Shown in pieces: positions 63,182-64,000 of a stretch of DNA of 64,000 nt; positions within the stretch are counted from its first letter, which is position 1; each line of letters begins with the position of its first letter. The position numbers and the translations under genes were made by a program. The DNA comes from JAGPUQ01 sp050179115 (lineage in GTDB: Bacteria; Pseudomonadota; Gammaproteobacteria; Pseudomonadales; Porticoccaceae), in assembly GCA_050179115.1 (NCBI GenBank), contig JBFXFL010000002.1:1-64000 (forward strand), read 5' to 3'. The notes below the pieces were generated by a model. That model saw only the letters and a program-made list of their open reading frames with translations. It did not search any database and had not been told where the DNA came from.

Positions 63182-63556
63182 CTAGTGAATCGTTCCCGGT
63201 ACGGCCAGCACAAACAGCGGGATGGCGGCGTCGAATTCGGCGCCTGAGCTGTCCCGCATCCGATAGCTGCCGGTCATGGTGCCGTGCGTGGTGCCGAGCA
63301 CGACGCCGCTGGTGTAGCGGTAGGACTGTCCGGGTTCGATCCGGGGCTGTTCGCCCACCACCCCGACACCTCGTACTTCCTGGGTCTTGTCGTGAGCGTC
63401 GACGATCACCCAGTGCCGGGAGATCAGTTGCGCCGGGGTGGCGCCGAGATTGGCAATGGTGATTTCGTAGGCGAAGGCAAATTGTTGCAGGGCTGGCTGC
63501 GATTGCTCCCGCAAGTATCGGGTCCTGACGGCAATGTGGATATCGCTGGGGTTCAT
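63182..63556 (-). CDS. apaG: ApaG protein
   Basis: A 124-residue FN3-like protein (E. coli 125), classically linked to Co2+/Mg2+ homeostasis; its biochemical role is unsettled. Typical sequence: FAFAYEITIANLGATPAQL, RHWVIVDAHDKTQEVRGVGV and YRYTSGVVLGTTHGTMTGSY. The ATG at 63556 overlaps the rsmA stop by four bases; rsmA-apaG-apaH is a standard operon. Confidence 0.96.
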   Translation of the reverse strand: MNPSDIHIAVRTRYLREQSQPALQQFAFAYEITIANLGATPAQLISRHWVIVDAHDKTQEVRGVGVVGEQPRIEPGQSYRYTSGVVLGTTHGTMTGSYRMRDSSGAEFDAAIPLFVLAVPGTIH

Positions 63557-64000
63557 GGCAATGCGCCTATGCGGTTGCTCAGCGCCACAAAGTCTGCCAC
63601 CGCAAGGGTCTCGGGGCGGGCGGAGAGTGGTGCGCCAAGATTTTCCATGTGCTGCGGTCCTACCAGAGCTTTGAGACAGTTGCGCAGGGTCTTGCGCCGC
63701 TGCTGAAAACACAGATTGACAAGATTTTCCAACAGCGCGGGATCCTTTGCCACAGGGTCGATGTGCGCACGGGGTGTCAGGCGCACGACGGCGGAGTCCA
63801 CCTTGGGCGGAGGTGCAAATGCCGAAGGCGGCACGTTGAACAGCGGCTCCACTGCGCAGTAATACTGCACCATGACGCTGAGGCGGCCGTAGGCCTTGGT
63901 ACCGGGCGTGGCTGCGAGACGCTCCACTACCTCTTTTTGCAGCATGAAGTGCATATCGCGGATGAGCTCGTGCTGTGCGAGCAGGTGGAACAGCAGCGGT
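63553..64000 (-). CDS. rsmA: 16S rRNA dimethyladenosine transferase, C-terminal part
   Basis: Dimethylates A1518 and A1519 of 16S rRNA. About 148 C-terminal codons are visible; the N-terminus and SAM-binding motif lie beyond base 64000. Visible conserved parts are MHFMLQKEVVERLAATPGTK, YGRLSVMVQYYCAVEPLFNV, PPPKVDSAVVRLTPR and LCFQQRRKTLRNCLK. The stop overlaps the apaG start by four bases. Confidence 0.96.
   Translation of the reverse strand, partial: PLLFHLLAQHELIRDMHFMLQKEVVERLAATPGTKAYGRLSVMVQYYCAVEPLFNVPPSAFAPPPKVDSAVVRLTPRAHIDPVAKDPALLENLVNLCFQQRRKTLRNCLKALVGPQHMENLGAPLSARPETLAVADFVALSNRIGALP

Overview
The window is a 64 kb piece of a GC-rich gammaproteobacterial chromosome. The evidence is the block thrU-tyrU-glyT-thrT-tuf-trpT-secE-nusG-rplKAJL-rpoBC-rpsLG-fusA-tuf followed without a break by the S10, spc and alpha clusters. 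A Pseudomonas-type fused ArgA, RlmJ and the rsmA-apaG-apaH gene set agree with this. I cannot name a genus. No rRNA, CRISPR array, prophage or complete insertion sequence is visible.

Layout. (1) 1-5.4 kb, minus strand: a valine-degradation operon (mmsA, acyl-CoA dehydrogenase, enoyl-CoA hydratase, 3-hydroxyisobutyryl-CoA hydrolase, mmsB cut by the window edge), covering isobutyryl-CoA to propionyl-CoA. (2) 5.6-6.9 kb: argA, followed by a 143-bp MITE-like inverted-repeat element flanked by TA. (3) 7.1-18.4 kb: a nitrogen-scavenging locus. On the minus strand are a LuxR-type response regulator and an unusual 1119-residue hybrid histidine kinase whose N-terminal half is an NCS1-type nucleobase permease followed by a nine-cysteine linker. 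Divergent from them are a UrtABCDE/FmdDEF-type ABC importer, an FmdA-type formamidase and an FmdB-type zinc-ribbon protein. Two palindromic direct repeats and a long structured leader lie between the two halves. (4) 18.5-28.4 kb: mixed housekeeping and catabolic genes (ABM monooxygenase-like, methyltransferase, rlmJ, DUF1330, a divergent trpBA pair, alanine dehydrogenase, glycine-zipper lipoprotein, CinA-like protein, LLM flavin oxidoreductase, D-aminoacylase-like amidohydrolase). (5) 28.6-60.8 kb: the tRNA, transcription and ribosomal-protein supercluster. (6) 60.9-64 kb: galE, a hotdog thioesterase, then apaH, apaG and the C-terminal part of rsmA on the minus strand.

The least ordinary part is region 3. 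A transporter-like module may sense an amide, urea or nucleobase nitrogen source, relay the signal through a Cys-rich linker to a hybrid kinase and a LuxR-type regulator, and so control the adjacent importer and formamidase. The ribosomal region is conventional in gene content. It shows readable regulatory structure: three sigma-70 promoters with 17-bp spacers and GC-rich discriminators, an rplL-rpoB attenuator plus a 14-bp hairpin, a terminator hairpin overlapping the S10 promoter, and two tuf genes identical over about 1.2 kb.
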